The notes below the pieces were generated by a model that made no database searches, was not told the DNA's origin, and saw only the letters and a program-made list of their open reading frames with translations. From NCBI RefSeq assembly GCF_000763135.2, contig NZ_JRPR02000001.1, forward strand, positions 310,001 to 374,000: DNA of 64,000 bases. The letters run 5' to 3'. Below, piece by piece: positions 29,023 through 38,477 of the stretch (position 1 is its first letter; each line of letters starts with the position of its first letter). The translations under genes were made by a program, and so were the position numbers. The stretch comes from Helicobacter jaachi. Lineage in GTDB: Bacteria > Campylobacterota > Campylobacteria > Campylobacterales > Helicobacteraceae.

Positions 29023-29679
29023 TTATGCTTGCACCTTGCGTAAGAGGGCAAAATTATTCATACCGCATTGAAAATATTTATGCTTTTGTAAGCAAAGGTT
29101 TGGCACTTGGTGAGCTAGATTTGCTAAATCAGCCTTGTTGTAGTAGCGTTTGTGGTCTCTTATCTCCGCTTCACTTACAATTTTAAGCCTATAAGATAAA
29201 AATTCTAGCACAGGTTTTGCCGCGCGGCTAGGCACAGTGAGCAGCAAAATGCCATTTGGTTTTAGCACGCGTGCAATTTCTTGCAGCATTTCTTTGGGGT
29301 GGTTTAAATGTTCTAAGACTGCCAAAAGCGTTACCACATCAAATTCCTCATTTTCAAAAGGTAAGTGGCAATGTTTGGTTGATAAATTTGCATTGCCCCC
29401 CCCCCCGTTAAAAGTGAAAGCATTTTGGCTAGATTCTGTAATTTCTTCTTTTTGTTCAAAAAAATAGGCAAAAGTCTCAAGCTTTGGTGTGCTAATTTTT
29501 GGGGCTTTAAAGTCGATGCCCACACCTTTTGAAATATAAGGCTCAATCTCGCGCAAAAGTCTAGCCTCCCACCCACAGCCAATATCTAAGACTTTTGGAT
29601 TTGCAAAGCTCTGTATGTAAGGCAGCACTCTAGCAAGTCTCATTTTTCGCAATAGCGGCTCTAAAATCGCTTCTTTCAT
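29023..29679 (-). CDS. class I SAM-dependent methyltransferase, phase-variable
   Basis: 218 residues. Motif I is KVLDIGCGWEARLL (about residues 29-42); the later FDVVTLLAVLEHLNHPKEMLQEIARVLKPNGILLLTVP is typical of small-molecule/sugar methyltransferases. Between acidic motif and LPFENEEFDVV sits an inserted loop, TESSQNAFTFNGGGGNANL, carrying one AGAATCT copy and a G11 tract. The tract is in frame, so the gene is ON. A slip would truncate the protein before its second half. Probably methylates a sugar or lipid carrier in the glycan pathway. AAAGGA precedes ATG 29679. Confidence 0.85.
   Translation of the reverse strand: MKEAILEPLLRKMRLARVLPYIQSFANPKVLDIGCGWEARLLREIEPYISKGVGIDFKAPKISTPKLETFAYFFEQKEEITESSQNAFTFNGGGGNANLSTKHCHLPFENEEFDVVTLLAVLEHLNHPKEMLQEIARVLKPNGILLLTVPSRAAKPVLEFLSYRLKIVSEAEIRDHKRYYNKADLANLAHQVPNLCLQKHKYFQCGMNNFALLRKVQA
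29396..29406 (-). repeat. G11 homopolymer (phase-variation tract)
   Basis: Eleven C on plus, following an AAC codon on the coding strand exactly as in the tract at 27915. In frame here (NGGGGN). Confidence 0.92.
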
Positions 29680-29688
29680 TTGTGTCCT

Positions 29689-31536
29689 TTATTTAATAAT
29701 ATATGCCTTTCTGCCACCAATGCTGCTCTCTTTTACATTTTTCATAAGATAAGGTCCGCTAGGGCGCGGCTCATAGTCATATGGTGTAGTTTTATCAGTG
29801 GGATTGTCACGACGCACATATATTTTAACGCCATAATCTGTAAATTGCTCCTCTATAAAAATAGGGCGCACCTTTGGTATTTCTTTTATAGCAACATATT
29901 GATTGCGATAGAGATTTGGAATAGCTAACAGTTGTGAGATAATGGCAAGAGATACATAGATTCTATAATTTATGCCTTTAGGCAGTAGCAGTAAAACCGC
30001 CCATACAAGCACAAAAGCAGCACGTTCGGACTTAAACAAACATATCACACTTATAAGAAAAAGCAAATATAGTGCGTATTTTACAAAGCCATCATCAAAC
30101 CCTTTTATCGCGCAAACATTATAGGCAAAGAAAAATCCAAGTAAAGGCACGATATACACCATTCCAAAGCGTGGGTCAGGACCTGTGAGAAACCAAAAAA
30201 TAATACCTATGCAAATAGAGCAAAACACACTCACAAATCCAAAGCGAGGCATAGAATCTAGTGCGCTATTTGCGTTTATATAAACTTTTGCGCCATAGAT
30301 TCTACAGAATCTAACAAGTGCAAAAATGATTAAGGACACACAAAGCGCGTAGCAAAAATGTTTAAAATAGCCAAAATAATGCGGCTTCATTTTAAGCCAA
30401 TCTATAAGCCACATAGAATCTGCTAGCACTTCTCTGCAGTCTTTACCCGGTGCGCGCGCCCAGCTCATAATCCAGCACACATCACTTTGCCTTACACTCT
30501 CACTCATCGCCCAAGGCAGACTTTGTATAAAGCCAATGGGCGCAGGAGAGGCTATCATGCCTGTAGTCATTATGCCCTTTATCGCCCAAGGTAGCACCAA
30601 AATAAGCGCACAAATGCCTATAATCACATAAGTTTTTATAAAAGATTTTGTAAAAATATAAGCCCTAAAAAGCACAATAAAGCAGCATATCACGCTAACT
30701 ATGAGCGCGGCATTAGCAATTTTTACCATTATGGCAAATAGGCTTATAAAAAAGCAAAGGATAAATATTGCGCTATTTTTACGCTCAAAACCAGCAAAAA
30801 GCAGAGAAAATACACAAATACCCATAACCGCGCCAATACCCTCACAATAAAGCCCTTGAAACTCACCCCACATCATCAAAAAAGGCAAAGCAAATAAGCA
30901 GCAGCCCAAAAATACATAATAAAAATGTGTAAATTCTCGCTTTAAAAAGATGTAAATCCCACTAAAAGCTAAGCCAAAATACACGATTTCATTGCCAATA
31001 AATGCCCTTAAATGTGGGATAATTTGACTTACATCACTTAGTGCGTAAAAATTATAAATAAGCCCATTAAAGCCTAGTCGGCTATGGATATTTGCAAGTC
31101 CGAAAATCACAGGGCTTTGCTGTATCCAAGTAACAATTTGTATATGATAATTCACACTATCACCCACAGAATCACTTATCATACTAAGTGGTGCAACCAT
31201 ACAAAACGCAAAAGCCGCACTCGCAATAAGCCACACATCACGCCAGTAGATTCTATAAAAATAAATAAAAAGTCCTATACCGCACACAAGGAGGGCAATT
31301 GAAATAAATGATGAAATAGGCAAAAAGAAATTTAGAATCTGCACTATAAAACTTAAAAAGAAAACACCCAAAAGAGCGCTTGCAAGTAGTTTTAAAGGTA
31401 AAATGCTTTTAAATATATCCCCTCCCTTTACATAGCGCGTAAAATAATGCAGTGCCAACCCACCATAGCCATATACGCTTGCAATCCACGCTAAAAGCAC
31501 GCAAGCAATAAGTAAGTTGGTAATAAACCAGCCCAT
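29689..31536 (-). CDS. large polytopic membrane protein, GT-C-like (LIC_10190-type)
   Basis: 615 residues with about 13 TM segments and a ~70-residue C-terminal soluble tail. The periplasmic motif after TM4, DSVNYHIQIVTWIQQSPVIFGLANIHSRLGFNG, resembles the YHxQ...WI...GLxNLHxRLGFN pattern I associate with LIC_10190-family membrane proteins, thought to be GT-C-like. A polyprenyl-sugar-dependent transferase role is inference. ATG 31536 follows AAGGAG. It lies nine bases upstream of the methyltransferase gene in the same transcript direction. Confidence 0.75.
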   Translation of the reverse strand: MGWFITNLLIACVLLAWIASVYGYGGLALHYFTRYVKGGDIFKSILPLKLLASALLGVFFLSFIVQILNFFLPISSFISIALLVCGIGLFIYFYRIYWRDVWLIASAAFAFCMVAPLSMISDSVGDSVNYHIQIVTWIQQSPVIFGLANIHSRLGFNGLIYNFYALSDVSQIIPHLRAFIGNEIVYFGLAFSGIYIFLKREFTHFYYVFLGCCLFALPFLMMWGEFQGLYCEGIGAVMGICVFSLLFAGFERKNSAIFILCFFISLFAIMVKIANAALIVSVICCFIVLFRAYIFTKSFIKTYVIIGICALILVLPWAIKGIMTTGMIASPAPIGFIQSLPWAMSESVRQSDVCWIMSWARAPGKDCREVLADSMWLIDWLKMKPHYFGYFKHFCYALCVSLIIFALVRFCRIYGAKVYINANSALDSMPRFGFVSVFCSICIGIIFWFLTGPDPRFGMVYIVPLLGFFFAYNVCAIKGFDDGFVKYALYLLFLISVICLFKSERAAFVLVWAVLLLLPKGINYRIYVSLAIISQLLAIPNLYRNQYVAIKEIPKVRPIFIEEQFTDYGVKIYVRRDNPTDKTTPYDYEPRPSGPYLMKNVKESSIGGRKAYIIK

Positions 31537-31582
31537 AATTTATTCTCCTTAAATATTTTTAGAATCTAAGTTTGTGTAGTTA

Positions 31583-32347
31583 TTAATCCTTAAACCTATA
31601 TTTCACAATCGCCCAAAGTGCGCGAAAGCCGTCCTTTACGCCAATTTTTTTACCCTCCTCATAAGTGCGCCCATAGTAGCTAATGCCCACTTCATAGATT
31701 CTAATGCCTTTAATTTTTGCAATTTTTGCCGTGATTTCAGGCTCAAAGCCAAAGCGATTTTCCTCTATCGTGATGCTTTGAATGATTTCGCGCCTAAAGA
31801 CTTTGTAGCAAGTCTCCATATCAGTCAAATTAAGGTTTGTCATCATATTTGAAAGCAAGGTGAGCATACCATTTGCCATTCTGTGCCAGAAATACAGCAC
31901 GCGATGAGAATCACCACTCACAAAGCGTGAGCCAAAGACCACATCCGCCACGCCCTTTTCAAATGGCGCCAATAGCTTTGCATACTCGTTTGGGTCGTAT
32001 TCTAAATCCGCATCTTGGATAAGCACAATATCCCCGCTAGCCTGTGCTATGCCGCTTCTAAGGGCTGCACCTTTGCCTTGATTTTTAGTATGATAGATGA
32101 TTTTATATGTAGATTCTAAGGATTTAAGAATGTCTTGTGTGCCATCGCTGCTGCAATCATCAACGATGATGATTTCTTTTTCATAGGGCAGCGCGACATT
32201 ATCCACCACTTGTAAAATATTTTTTATCGTGGCTTTTTCATTAAAGCAAGGAATGATGATTGAGAGTTTATGAAGTGTATTCGCGCCAGATAAATGTGGC
32301 GATAAATCTTGCTTTGCCCCCCCCCCATTAGCTAATTGTGAATCCAT
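31583..32347 (-). CDS. GT2 family glycosyltransferase (GtrB/dolichol-P-mannose synthase-like), phase-variable
   Basis: 254 residues. GT-A fold: [18 protein letters not shown], then [36 protein letters not shown] (DxD-type metal site) and [14 protein letters not shown]. No C-terminal TM pair of GtrB is evident, so it resembles Dpm1-like soluble enzymes charging undecaprenyl phosphate. Codons 8-10 are inside a G10 tract (NGGG), in frame here, so ON; a slip would abolish the enzyme almost at its start. AGGAG precedes ATG 32347. lpxB is 111 bases upstream. Confidence 0.9.
   Translation of the reverse strand: MDSQLANGGGAKQDLSPHLSGANTLHKLSIIIPCFNEKATIKNILQVVDNVALPYEKEIIIVDDCSSDGTQDILKSLESTYKIIYHTKNQGKGAALRSGIAQASGDIVLIQDADLEYDPNEYAKLLAPFEKGVADVVFGSRFVSGDSHRVLYFWHRMANGMLTLLSNMMTNLNLTDMETCYKVFRREIIQSITIEENRFGFEPEITAKIAKIKGIRIYEVGISYYGRTYEEGKKIGVKDGFRALWAIVKYRFKD
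32317..32326 (-). repeat. G10 homopolymer (phase-variation tract)
   Basis: Ten C on plus, following an AAT codon near the GT2 start. In-frame length. Third such tract in 4.4 kb. Confidence 0.92.
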
Positions 32348-32458
32348 TAAAACTCCTAAAATATATAAAATAAAATGCGCGATTTTAATAAAAATAAACT
32401 TAAAAATAGTTATTCGCGCAAGTGCTGCAAACTTGTAGATTCTGTAATTTTATAGAAT

Positions 32459-33649
32459 CTAGCCATAAGAATCTCGCGCAATGCTTTCATTGAGCAGTTT
32501 TGTAAGTAGCGCACCCACTTCTTTGGCGCTGCCATGCTTGAGATACGCGCGGATTTGCATAGCCTTATTGAAAAAATCCTCCACATCATATTGCTCATAG
32601 GCTTTGAGCAAATTTTGCGTAGTGAGCTGGGATTGGATAAATTCAGGGTGAATTTGCATATTGCCCACTTTTGGACTCCCAAAATGCAGCGCATTATAAA
32701 AAATATTTGCAAGCCCAATGTGTTTAAGCCGCACAAATGCACGTGCGATAAGCACATCAAGTGCGCGTGTCTTGTAGCCTAGAACAAGCGGCGTGCCAAT
32801 GAGTGTGGCCTCAAGCGTGGCAGTACCTGAACACACAAAAGCAAAGCTAGATTCTATAAGTGCGCTATTAGTATCAAAGCTTATTTCAAAATCCTTTATC
32901 GCTTCTCCATAAAGCTCTGTGAGCGCTTGCGGGGTAAGCTTTTGAAAATGCTTTGGCAGGATTAAAATTTTTGGATTATTAAGCTTTTTTGCTAGTGCGG
33001 CAAAGATAGGAAAAATTCGCTTAATCTCGCCCCTGCGGCTGCCGGGCATAAAGGCTATTTTGCCATTTTTGAGACTTAGCGGCTTAGATTTCATATGCGT
33101 AATTTCATCAAGGAGCGGGTGTCCTACATACTTTATGCGCTGCTCCTGTAGGGCGCGCGGATACATATCTAGCTCAAAAGGCAAAATCGCGCACAAATAA
33201 TCGCAGCTAGATTCTATATTTTTAGCGCGCCACGCTTTCCACGCCCACACTTGAGGCAGGATATAATACACCACGCGCGCTTTGGAGTTAGATTGTTTCA
33301 CGCGCTTAGCGATGGGCAGATTAAAACTTGAGCTATCAAGCAAAAGCACGACATCACAACTCTTTGCAAGCTCGCTCATCTCTTGCACAGCGCGCTTAAA
33401 GAATAAAAGCTTTTTGCACACATCAAAAAATCCCATAATAGCAAAGTCTTTAAGCGTAAATGAGGGCTGCGCATGTTTAAAATCGGCAAATACTTCAGGT
33501 TCAAACACTCCACAAATGCGCAATGATGTATCAAGGTGCTTTGCAAGATAGGCTAAATGCACATTTGCGCTAGGCTCGCATGCGCTTACAAAAAGCGATT
33601 TTTGCGCTGGTGTAGAGAGTGTGGATTCTGTAGATTCTATAGGTTTCAA
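32459..33649 (-). CDS. lpxB: lipid-A-disaccharide synthase
   Basis: Glycosyltransferase joining UDP-2,3-diacylglucosamine to lipid X in lipid A synthesis, peripheral inner membrane. 396 residues. N-terminal SLFVSACEPSANVHLAYLAKHL corresponds to the SxGEASGD block with Helicobacter-like substitutions. Further: AIMGFFDVCKKL, VVLLLDSSSFNLPIAK, YYILPQVWAWKAWR, KYVGHPLLDE, FMPGSRRGEI and VCSGTATLEATLIGTPLVLGYK. TTG start with AAAGG upstream; the first ~15 residues (IESTESTLST) are an extension built on the AGAATCT word. First committed LPS gene upstream of the Gtr-like cluster. Confidence 0.94.
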   Translation of the reverse strand: MKPIESTESTLSTPAQKSLFVSACEPSANVHLAYLAKHLDTSLRICGVFEPEVFADFKHAQPSFTLKDFAIMGFFDVCKKLLFFKRAVQEMSELAKSCDVVLLLDSSSFNLPIAKRVKQSNSKARVVYYILPQVWAWKAWRAKNIESSCDYLCAILPFELDMYPRALQEQRIKYVGHPLLDEITHMKSKPLSLKNGKIAFMPGSRRGEIKRIFPIFAALAKKLNNPKILILPKHFQKLTPQALTELYGEAIKDFEISFDTNSALIESSFAFVCSGTATLEATLIGTPLVLGYKTRALDVLIARAFVRLKHIGLANIFYNALHFGSPKVGNMQIHPEFIQSQLTTQNLLKAYEQYDVEDFFNKAMQIRAYLKHGSAKEVGALLTKLLNESIARDSYG

Positions 33650-33660
33650 ATTTTATGCCT

Positions 33661-34113
33661 TTAAGCTTTGGGCGCATTTTTAGATGAAGGCTTGCTAGAT
33701 TCTGTATGTTTAGAATCTACGCGCGCTTGCGCGAGATTTTCTTCAAGCTGAAATTCACTTTTTAAATCCCTTATCTCCACGCGTAGTTTGGAATTTTCAA
33801 GCTCAAGCTCGGTGATTTTTAGCCCCAAAGCCTCGCTATCTGCTGGCAAAGTGGGCATTGAGGAAAGCCTCTCTTCAAGGCCTTTTAGTATGTCTTGAGC
33901 GGCTTTAATCTGCTCTCGCAGTGTTTTAAGCGTGGTTTTGCAATTTGTGATGTCCTCCTCATATTGGGCGACTTCAAGCCTTAGCTTGGCGCGCTCATGC
34001 TCAAAAATGCCCACAATATCCCATAGATTCTGTGTATTAGCATCATATTTCAAAAGTTTTTCAAACACCTGCTCATCGAGCTTTTGGGCTAGTGGCTTTG
34101 CTTGCTTTTTCAT
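33661..34113 (-). CDS. coiled-coil protein between hypA and lpxB
   Basis: 150 residues, highly charged and heptad-rich from about 45 to 130 (ERAKLRLEVAQYEEDI through LELENSKLRVEIRDLKSEF), with no signal peptide or TM segment. The C-terminal ~20 residues (DSKHTESSKPSSK) are low-complexity and carry two AGAATCT copies. A gene of unknown function occupies this position between hypA and lpxB in H. pylori as I recall it. ATG with AAAGGA upstream. Function unknown. Confidence 0.75.
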   Translation of the reverse strand: MKKQAKPLAQKLDEQVFEKLLKYDANTQNLWDIVGIFEHERAKLRLEVAQYEEDITNCKTTLKTLREQIKAAQDILKGLEERLSSMPTLPADSEALGLKITELELENSKLRVEIRDLKSEFQLEENLAQARVDSKHTESSKPSSKNAPKA

Positions 34114-34125
34114 AATTGTCCTTTT

Positions 34126-34482
34126 TTAAGATGGTATATCAAGCTCAAGGCTTAAAAGATGCAGCTCCTTGCCCTGTGTAATAATCACATCTTGGCTTTG
34201 GCAATGCGGACAAGTGCTGTAGGAAAGATTGCTAGATTGGAAACTTTGCTCACACTGCTGGCATTGTAATATCACTGGCTGATAGCTTAGCTCAAGTTTG
34301 GCTTGCTGCATAAATACAGAATCTAGCTTAAAAGTTTCAAACGCACTTTCTATAAGTGCGCTATCCACGCCACTGCGCTCACCTATGGCAACACATACTT
34401 TTGCCACAGAGATAGCATTATTGGCTTTAGCGTGGCTCTCACACATTTCAATTAAAGAGGTGATAATAGAATATTCGTGCAT
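34126..34482 (-). CDS. hypA: hydrogenase/urease nickel-incorporation protein HypA
   Basis: 118-residue Ni metallochaperone for [NiFe]-hydrogenase, and in Helicobacter also urease maturation. Ni-binding N-terminus MHEYSI is intact (His2). The Zn domain has two CxxC pairs, CQQCEQSF and CPHCQS, 14-15 residues apart. AAGGA precedes ATG 34482. The neighbouring minus-strand genes lead into lpxB. Confidence 0.95.
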   Translation of the reverse strand: MHEYSIITSLIEMCESHAKANNAISVAKVCVAIGERSGVDSALIESAFETFKLDSVFMQQAKLELSYQPVILQCQQCEQSFQSSNLSYSTCPHCQSQDVIITQGKELHLLSLELDIPS

Positions 34483-34561
34483 TTTTATCCTTGCGCAAGT
34501 TATGGGTGGAATTTTACCTAAGAAGTGATAAAATAAGCAAAAATTTCATAAAGGTTTGATT

Positions 34562-35626
34562 GTGCAAAGAGTAAAAACAAAACAAATTTTTGTCGGTTCT
34601 GTGCCTGTGGGTGGAGATGCGCCCATTTCTGTGCAAAGTATGACTTTTAGCAAAACGCGCGATATTGAAGCGACAAAAGCCCAACTAGATAGATTGTATT
34701 TTGCTGGAGCGGATATGGTGCGCGTGGCGGTGTCTTGCGGTGAAGATGCTAATGCGCTTAAAGACCTAAAGGCTATCTCGCCTCTGCCATTAATTGCAGA
34801 TATTCACTTTCGCTATCGTTACGCGCTCATCGCGGCTGAAAGTGTGGATTGTATCCGCATTAATCCCGGAAATATTGGCTCAAAAGATAGGATTAAAGCA
34901 GTGGCAGATGCGTGCAAAGAGCGCGGCATACCCATTCGCATCGGTGTAAATGGCGGGAGTTTGGAGAAGCAATTTGATGAAAAATATGGCGCAACACCTA
35001 AGGGAATGGTGGAATCTGCGCTTTATAATATTAAATTGTTAGAAGATTTTGGCTTTACAAATTTAAAAGTTTCACTAAAAGCAAGCGATGTGCTGCGCAC
35101 AATGGAGGCGTATAGAATGCTGCGCCCTTTGGTTGAATACCCCTTTCATTTAGGCGTTACAGAGGCTGGGACATTGCCGCATTCTATGGTAAAAAGCGCT
35201 ATGGCACTAGGTGGTTTGCTTATGGAGGGCATCGGCGATACGATGCGGGTATCAATCACTGGCGAGCTAGAAGAGGAAATCAAAGTCGCGCGTATGATTT
35301 TGCAGTATTCTGGGCGGCAAAAAAGCGGGGTTACTATTGTTTCTTGCCCTACTTGTGGGCGCATAGAGGCAAATTTGGTCAAAATGGTGCAAGAAGTTGA
35401 AACGCGCATAAAGCATATCAAAATCCCACTACAAGTGAGCGTTATGGGTTGTGCGGTTAATGCTATAGGTGAGGCGAAGCACGCTGATATTGCCATTGCC
35501 TTTGGCAATCACGATGGGCTTATTATTAAAGGCGGCAAGGTGCTGTGTAAATTAAAAGAAGATGCGCTTTTGGAGCGCTTTATTGCTGAAGTGGAAACAC
35601 TTGCTAAAGAGCGCGAGGAGGCGTAA
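34562..35626 (+). CDS. ispG: 4-hydroxy-3-methylbut-2-en-1-yl diphosphate synthase (flavodoxin)
   Basis: [4Fe-4S] enzyme of the MEP isoprenoid pathway converting MEcPP to HMBPP. From GTG 34562 the product is 354 residues. Signatures: [68 protein letters not shown], and cluster Cys in SCPTCGR and [24 protein letters not shown] 34562 lies seven bases after AAGG, better than TTG 34556. Confidence 0.95.
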   Translation: MQRVKTKQIFVGSVPVGGDAPISVQSMTFSKTRDIEATKAQLDRLYFAGADMVRVAVSCGEDANALKDLKAISPLPLIADIHFRYRYALIAAESVDCIRINPGNIGSKDRIKAVADACKERGIPIRIGVNGGSLEKQFDEKYGATPKGMVESALYNIKLLEDFGFTNLKVSLKASDVLRTMEAYRMLRPLVEYPFHLGVTEAGTLPHSMVKSAMALGGLLMEGIGDTMRVSITGELEEEIKVARMILQYSGRQKSGVTIVSCPTCGRIEANLVKMVQEVETRIKHIKIPLQVSVMGCAVNAIGEAKHADIAIAFGNHDGLIIKGGKVLCKLKEDALLERFIAEVETLAKEREEA

Positions 35627-35653
35627 AGGGCTAAGGCTTACAGGGCAAAAAGC

Positions 35654-36304
35654 ATGCAGCACTTATATAATAAAAGACTAAAAATGAATGGCTTAGATTT
35701 ATTACAGAATCTGCCTGCTCAAAGCGTGAAGTTATGCTTTTTTGACCCGCAGTATCGCGGTGTGCTTGATAAAATGAGATATGGCAATGAGGGAAAGCGG
35801 CAAAAGGGTAGAAGCGAGCTAGCTCAAATGAGCCAAGAGGCGATTATAGCATTCATAAAAGAAATTTATCGCGTGATAGAATCTAGCAGCTATCTTATGC
35901 TATGGATTGATAAATTTCATTTGTGCGAGGGTGTTGGAGCGTGGATAGATGGGCTAGAGCTAAAAATTGTGGATTTAATCACTTGGGATAAGGGCAAAAT
36001 GGGTATGGGTTATCGCACAAGAAAGCAAAGCGAATATCTCTTAATCCTCCAAAAATCCCCGTGCAAGGCTAAAGGCACTTGGTATGCGCATAATATCCGT
36101 GATGTGTGGAGTGAAAAAATTCCTACAGATGTGCAAAAACTCCACCCACACGCGAAACCAAAGGGATTGCAAAAGGCACTGATAGAATCTTGCACACATA
36201 AAGGTGAGCTAGTGCTAGACCCAGCTAGTGGGAGCTTTAGCGTGCTTGAATGCTGCCTTGAGCTAGAGCGCAACTTTATAGGCTGTGATTTAAGTCCCAA
36301 ATAA
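35654..36304 (+). CDS. orphan DNA methyltransferase (N6-adenine/N4-cytosine type, beta-like order)
   Basis: 216 residues. Catalytic motif IV is [10 protein letters not shown] (DPPY variant with Gln) near residue 30 and the SAM motif [16 protein letters not shown] comes near the C-terminus, i.e. catalytic motif first as in beta-class enzymes. Central [12 protein letters not shown] is a basic segment that may contact DNA. No restriction endonuclease or specificity subunit is adjacent. An internal ATG at 35684 (MNGLDLL) is an alternative start. Target sequence unknown. Confidence 0.82.
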   Translation: MQHLYNKRLKMNGLDLLQNLPAQSVKLCFFDPQYRGVLDKMRYGNEGKRQKGRSELAQMSQEAIIAFIKEIYRVIESSSYLMLWIDKFHLCEGVGAWIDGLELKIVDLITWDKGKMGMGYRTRKQSEYLLILQKSPCKAKGTWYAHNIRDVWSEKIPTDVQKLHPHAKPKGLQKALIESCTHKGELVLDPASGSFSVLECCLELERNFIGCDLSPK

Positions 36305-36406
36305 GCGCAAAGAGCAGCATAGGAGTAGCAATGCAGGAATAATAGTTATTTTATGTGTGCTAAAATCCCTTTTATAGAATCTAAATAATTATCCAAAGGA
36401 GCAGGC

Positions 36407-37615
36407 ATGAAAGAGGCTGGCATAGAGTTAATGAAAAACACAAAAAGCGTGCGCGATATTGATATTCAAGGTAAAAGAGTGCTTATCCGCGTGGATTTTA
36501 ATGTGCCAATGGACGAGGATTTTGACATAAGCGATGATACGCGTATTCGCGAGGCATTGCCTACGATTAATTACTGCATTGATAATCACGCTAAAAATAT
36601 TGTGCTTGTAAGCCATTTAGGGCGACCAAAGGAGCGCGATTGGCAATTCTCACTCAAACATGTGCTTAAGCGTGTGGAGCGACTTTTGGGGCGTGATATA
36701 GCTTTTGGGCAAAATATTGAAGATGTGCAAAAACTCCAAGAGCAAAGCAGCGATGGGGCGGTGATTTTGCTAGAAAATATTAGATTCTATGAGGGTGAGG
36801 AAAAAAATAGCAAAGAGCTATCCAGCAAGCTTGCCTCTTTGTGCGATGTGTATGTTAATGATGCCTTTGGCACAAGCCACCGCGCGCATGCTAGCACTTG
36901 TGGCATTGCTGAATTTGCCAAAGAGCGCGTAGCGGGGCTATTATTAAAAAAAGAAATTGATTCATTTGCTAAGGCAATGACAAATCCGCTGAAGCCTGTG
37001 CTGCTTATCGTTGGCGGGAGTAAGGTAAGCTCAAAGCTCGCACTTTTATATAATATTCTTAATGTCGTGGATAAAATTATCATCGGCGGGGCGATGAGCA
37101 ATACATTCCTTAAAGCCTGTGGCTTTGATATGCAAAAATCGCTTGTAGAGGATAATCTCGTAGCCGAAGCGCGCAAGATTTTGGAGCATGCAAGAGAAAA
37201 AAATGTCAAAATTTATTTGCCCGTTGATGTGGTAAGCACAGATAATATAAAAGAGCATCATAATATTAAAATCACGCCCGCTCAAGATGTGCCAGAGGGC
37301 TTTATGGCAGTGGATATGGGACCTGCGACAAGTAAGCTATTTAGTGAAGTGGTGAGAGATTCTCAAACTATTATTTGGAATGGACCTTTGGGGGTTTATG
37401 AAATTCAAGCCTTTTCACGTGGCACATTTAATCTAGCCCACGCGCTAAGCGATACCTATGCTTTTAGTCTCATTGGCGGAGGGGATACAGCTGATGCGAT
37501 TGATAAAGCAGGGGAGCGCGATAATATGAGCTTTATCTCAACAGGTGGGGGCGCGAGTTTGGAGCTGCTTGAGGGGAAAGTTTTGCCTGCATTTGAGGTG
37601 CTTGAGCGCAAATAA
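36407..37615 (+). CDS. pgk: phosphoglycerate kinase
   Basis: Glycolytic/gluconeogenic kinase interconverting 1,3-BPG and 3-PG. 402 residues. Motifs: KRVLIRVDFNVPMDE, LVSHLGRPKE, NDAFGTSHRAHAS, VLLIVGGSKVSSKLALL, WNGPLGVYE and LIGGGDTADAI with STGGGASLELLEG. ATG 36407 has AAAGGA six bases upstream. The DUF455 gene starts directly at the stop codon. Confidence 0.97.
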   Translation: MKEAGIELMKNTKSVRDIDIQGKRVLIRVDFNVPMDEDFDISDDTRIREALPTINYCIDNHAKNIVLVSHLGRPKERDWQFSLKHVLKRVERLLGRDIAFGQNIEDVQKLQEQSSDGAVILLENIRFYEGEEKNSKELSSKLASLCDVYVNDAFGTSHRAHASTCGIAEFAKERVAGLLLKKEIDSFAKAMTNPLKPVLLIVGGSKVSSKLALLYNILNVVDKIIIGGAMSNTFLKACGFDMQKSLVEDNLVAEARKILEHAREKNVKIYLPVDVVSTDNIKEHHNIKITPAQDVPEGFMAVDMGPATSKLFSEVVRDSQTIIWNGPLGVYEIQAFSRGTFNLAHALSDTYAFSLIGGGDTADAIDKAGERDNMSFISTGGGASLELLEGKVLPAFEVLERK

Positions 37616-38437
37616 ATGAATGATTTTTTTACCCTTTGCCTTGAGGCTCAAGAAGCAAGCAATATAGAATCTAAGCTTGCTTTAATGCAAGTTTTGCGCC
37701 AAAATGGGCAAATGCTGCTAGAGCGCATAACTTTTGTGGATTCTCAATCGCTCCATACGCCCAAAATGCCATCCTATGCTACATTTTGCACTATCACTCA
37801 CCCCACTAAAATCCGCCGCCCTAAACATCTTAAAAGCATTCAATCTGTGGCAAAAGTGCTGCATTCTATCGTGCATATTGAGTATAGCGCGATTGATTTA
37901 GCCCTTGATGCGCTCTATCGTTTTAGACATATGCCTTTGGAGTATTATAGTGATTGGCTAAGTGTGGCACTGCAGGAGGCAGAGCATTTTGAGCTTTTGC
38001 GCACTTGCTTGCAATCGCTTGGCTATGAGTATGGCGATTTCCCTGTGCATACGCAGCTTTTTGACGCGCAAGTGGCTACACCTCATTTGTACGAGCGAAT
38101 GGCTCTTTTGCATCGTGGTTTAGAGGCAAATGGGCTTGATGCTAATCCCTTTGTTACGAGTAAAATAGCCACTTTTGAGCATAGTGTAACGCCTCATATC
38201 CTCTCATCTTTACATATTATTTTGCGCGATGAGATAGAGCATGTCAAAAAAGGCGATAGATGGTGGAGATATGCTAGCTCAAATGCCACGCCAGAAAAGT
38301 TTATAGCCATTCTTAAAAAGTTTAACTATCTATGTCAAATGCCAAAGATTCTAAACATAGACGCAAGGCTTGCCGCGGGATTTAGTTTAGAAGAATTAAA
38401 TCTTATAAGTGGAGTTAAATCTCATGGGCAGGGCTAA
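37616..38437 (+). CDS. DUF455 ferritin-like protein
   Basis: 273 residues. Fits DUF455, a ferritin-like four-helix protein with probable di-metal ligands: VHIEYSAIDLALDA (Glu), QEAEHFELL (ExxH), RGLEANGLDANPF and the hallmark RDEIEHVKKGDRWWRY (ExxH). Some family members are linked to tRNA 2-methylthio-type or hydroxylase chemistry, but the role here is unknown. ATG begins at the base after the pgk stop, so it is cotranscribed. Confidence 0.85.
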   Translation: MNDFFTLCLEAQEASNIESKLALMQVLRQNGQMLLERITFVDSQSLHTPKMPSYATFCTITHPTKIRRPKHLKSIQSVAKVLHSIVHIEYSAIDLALDALYRFRHMPLEYYSDWLSVALQEAEHFELLRTCLQSLGYEYGDFPVHTQLFDAQVATPHLYERMALLHRGLEANGLDANPFVTSKIATFEHSVTPHILSSLHIILRDEIEHVKKGDRWWRYASSNATPEKFIAILKKFNYLCQMPKILNIDARLAAGFSLEELNLISGVKSHGQG

Positions 38438-38477
38438 ATCTTTTAAGTAGCCTTAGCCCAAAAGTGTGCTTGTAGGC

